Shown here in pieces: positions 5,414 to 5,549 of a DNA stretch of 5,549 nucleotides (positions are counted from its first letter, which is position 1; each line of letters opens with the position of its first letter). The notes below the pieces were generated by a model. It searched no databases, was not told the origin of the DNA, and saw nothing but the letters and a program-made list of their open reading frames with translations. The stretch is taken from contig PIVH01000518.1 in the NCBI GenBank assembly GCA_003354225.1, forward strand, positions 1 to 5,549, written 5' to 3'. This DNA comes from Globobulimina sp. Lineage: Eukaryota; Foraminifera; Rotaliida. A program made the position numbers and the translations under genes.

Positions 5414-5437
5414 TTTTGTTTATAATTTACACTTTAA
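5414..5437 (+). repeat. 24-bp direct repeat, right copy
   Basis: Identical to 455-478, same orientation. Here the complement spans the last five codons (LKCKL), the stop and the first 3'UTR bases of the minus-strand gene 5420-5548, so this copy looks like the native context and the left one the displaced copy. Confidence 0.8.
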
Positions 5438-5548
5438 GGATATTGATACGCCGAAAATTTCGTTTCTTTCCATAATTGTGTCCATAATATTTAATGTTTT
5501 TGATTCGAAATCTTGTCCTAATTTATTGCTAATGCTTAAAATATTGAA
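5420..5548 (-). CDS. C-terminal end of an unidentified protein (5' truncated by window edge)
   Basis: The minus strand is open from the window edge for 42 codons to TAA (5422-5420). The product has a mixed, protein-like composition: LSISNKLGQDF, then KTLNIMDTIMERNEIFGVSI, ending SLKCKL. No stop interrupts it, and the complementary plus frames break early. I do not recognise the family from this short end. It converges on the DRAM-like gene with a 26-nt gap, so their 3' ends probably overlap as transcripts. Its last codons and stop fall within the 24-bp repeat also found at 455-478. Confidence 0.5.
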   Translation of the reverse strand, partial: FNILSISNKLGQDFESKTLNIMDTIMERNEIFGVSISLKCKL

Positions 5549-5549
5549 C

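Noticed and set aside
1-5549. CRISPR array, tRNA, rRNA or bacterial operon
   Set aside because: No regularly spaced repeat-spacer pattern, no cloverleaf-like or rRNA-like stretch, and no ribosome-binding-site-plus-tight-spacing pattern was seen.

Overview
The window is AT-rich, loosely packed DNA that looks eukaryotic. An AATAAA signal follows the first stop codon. GT-AG splice-site-like signals border several open frames. Intergenic stretches run to hundreds of bases, neighbouring frames lie on both strands, and no Shine-Dalgarno-like start or operon spacing is seen. TAA, TAG and TGA all appear to act as stops. A protist or small invertebrate fits. A large DNA virus of a protist cannot be fully excluded, but the intron-like signals make it less likely. 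I cannot name the organism.

Left to right: (1) 8-253 (+) looks like the last coding exon of a gene entering from the left, followed by its poly(A) signal. (2) 547-2237 (+) is the centrepiece: a membrane fatty-acid/sterol hydroxylase domain fused in one frame to a family 25 glycosyltransferase domain. A perfect 68-bp tandem duplication (1855-1990) breaks the frame near the C-terminus. The displaced tail continues in another frame to 2237, and removing one repeat unit gives a single 540-codon frame. (3) 2238-2600 holds hairpins, including a 104-nt fold-back with a perfect 21-bp core. (4) 2752-3405 (-) encodes a multi-pass membrane protein of uncertain family. Further minus-strand pieces at 2563-2724 and 3653-3760 may be its last and first exons. 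(5) 3781-4516 has no gene I can support. (6) 4599-5393 (+) encodes a multi-pass membrane protein resembling the Frag1/DRAM/Sfk1 family, with a TATA box and a possible 5' intron or overlapping upstream ORF. (7) 5420-5548 (-) is the C-terminal end of a gene entering from the right, convergent with the previous gene.

A perfect 24-bp direct repeat (455-478 and 5414-5437) brackets the whole interior. In the right copy it covers the last codons of the rightmost gene. Three of the proteins are membrane-embedded and two have lipid-related affinities, but in a eukaryote adjacency is weak evidence of a shared pathway. The strongest points for follow-up are the hydroxylase-glycosyltransferase fusion, its frame-breaking duplication, the fold-back at 2496-2599 and the bracketing 24-bp repeat.
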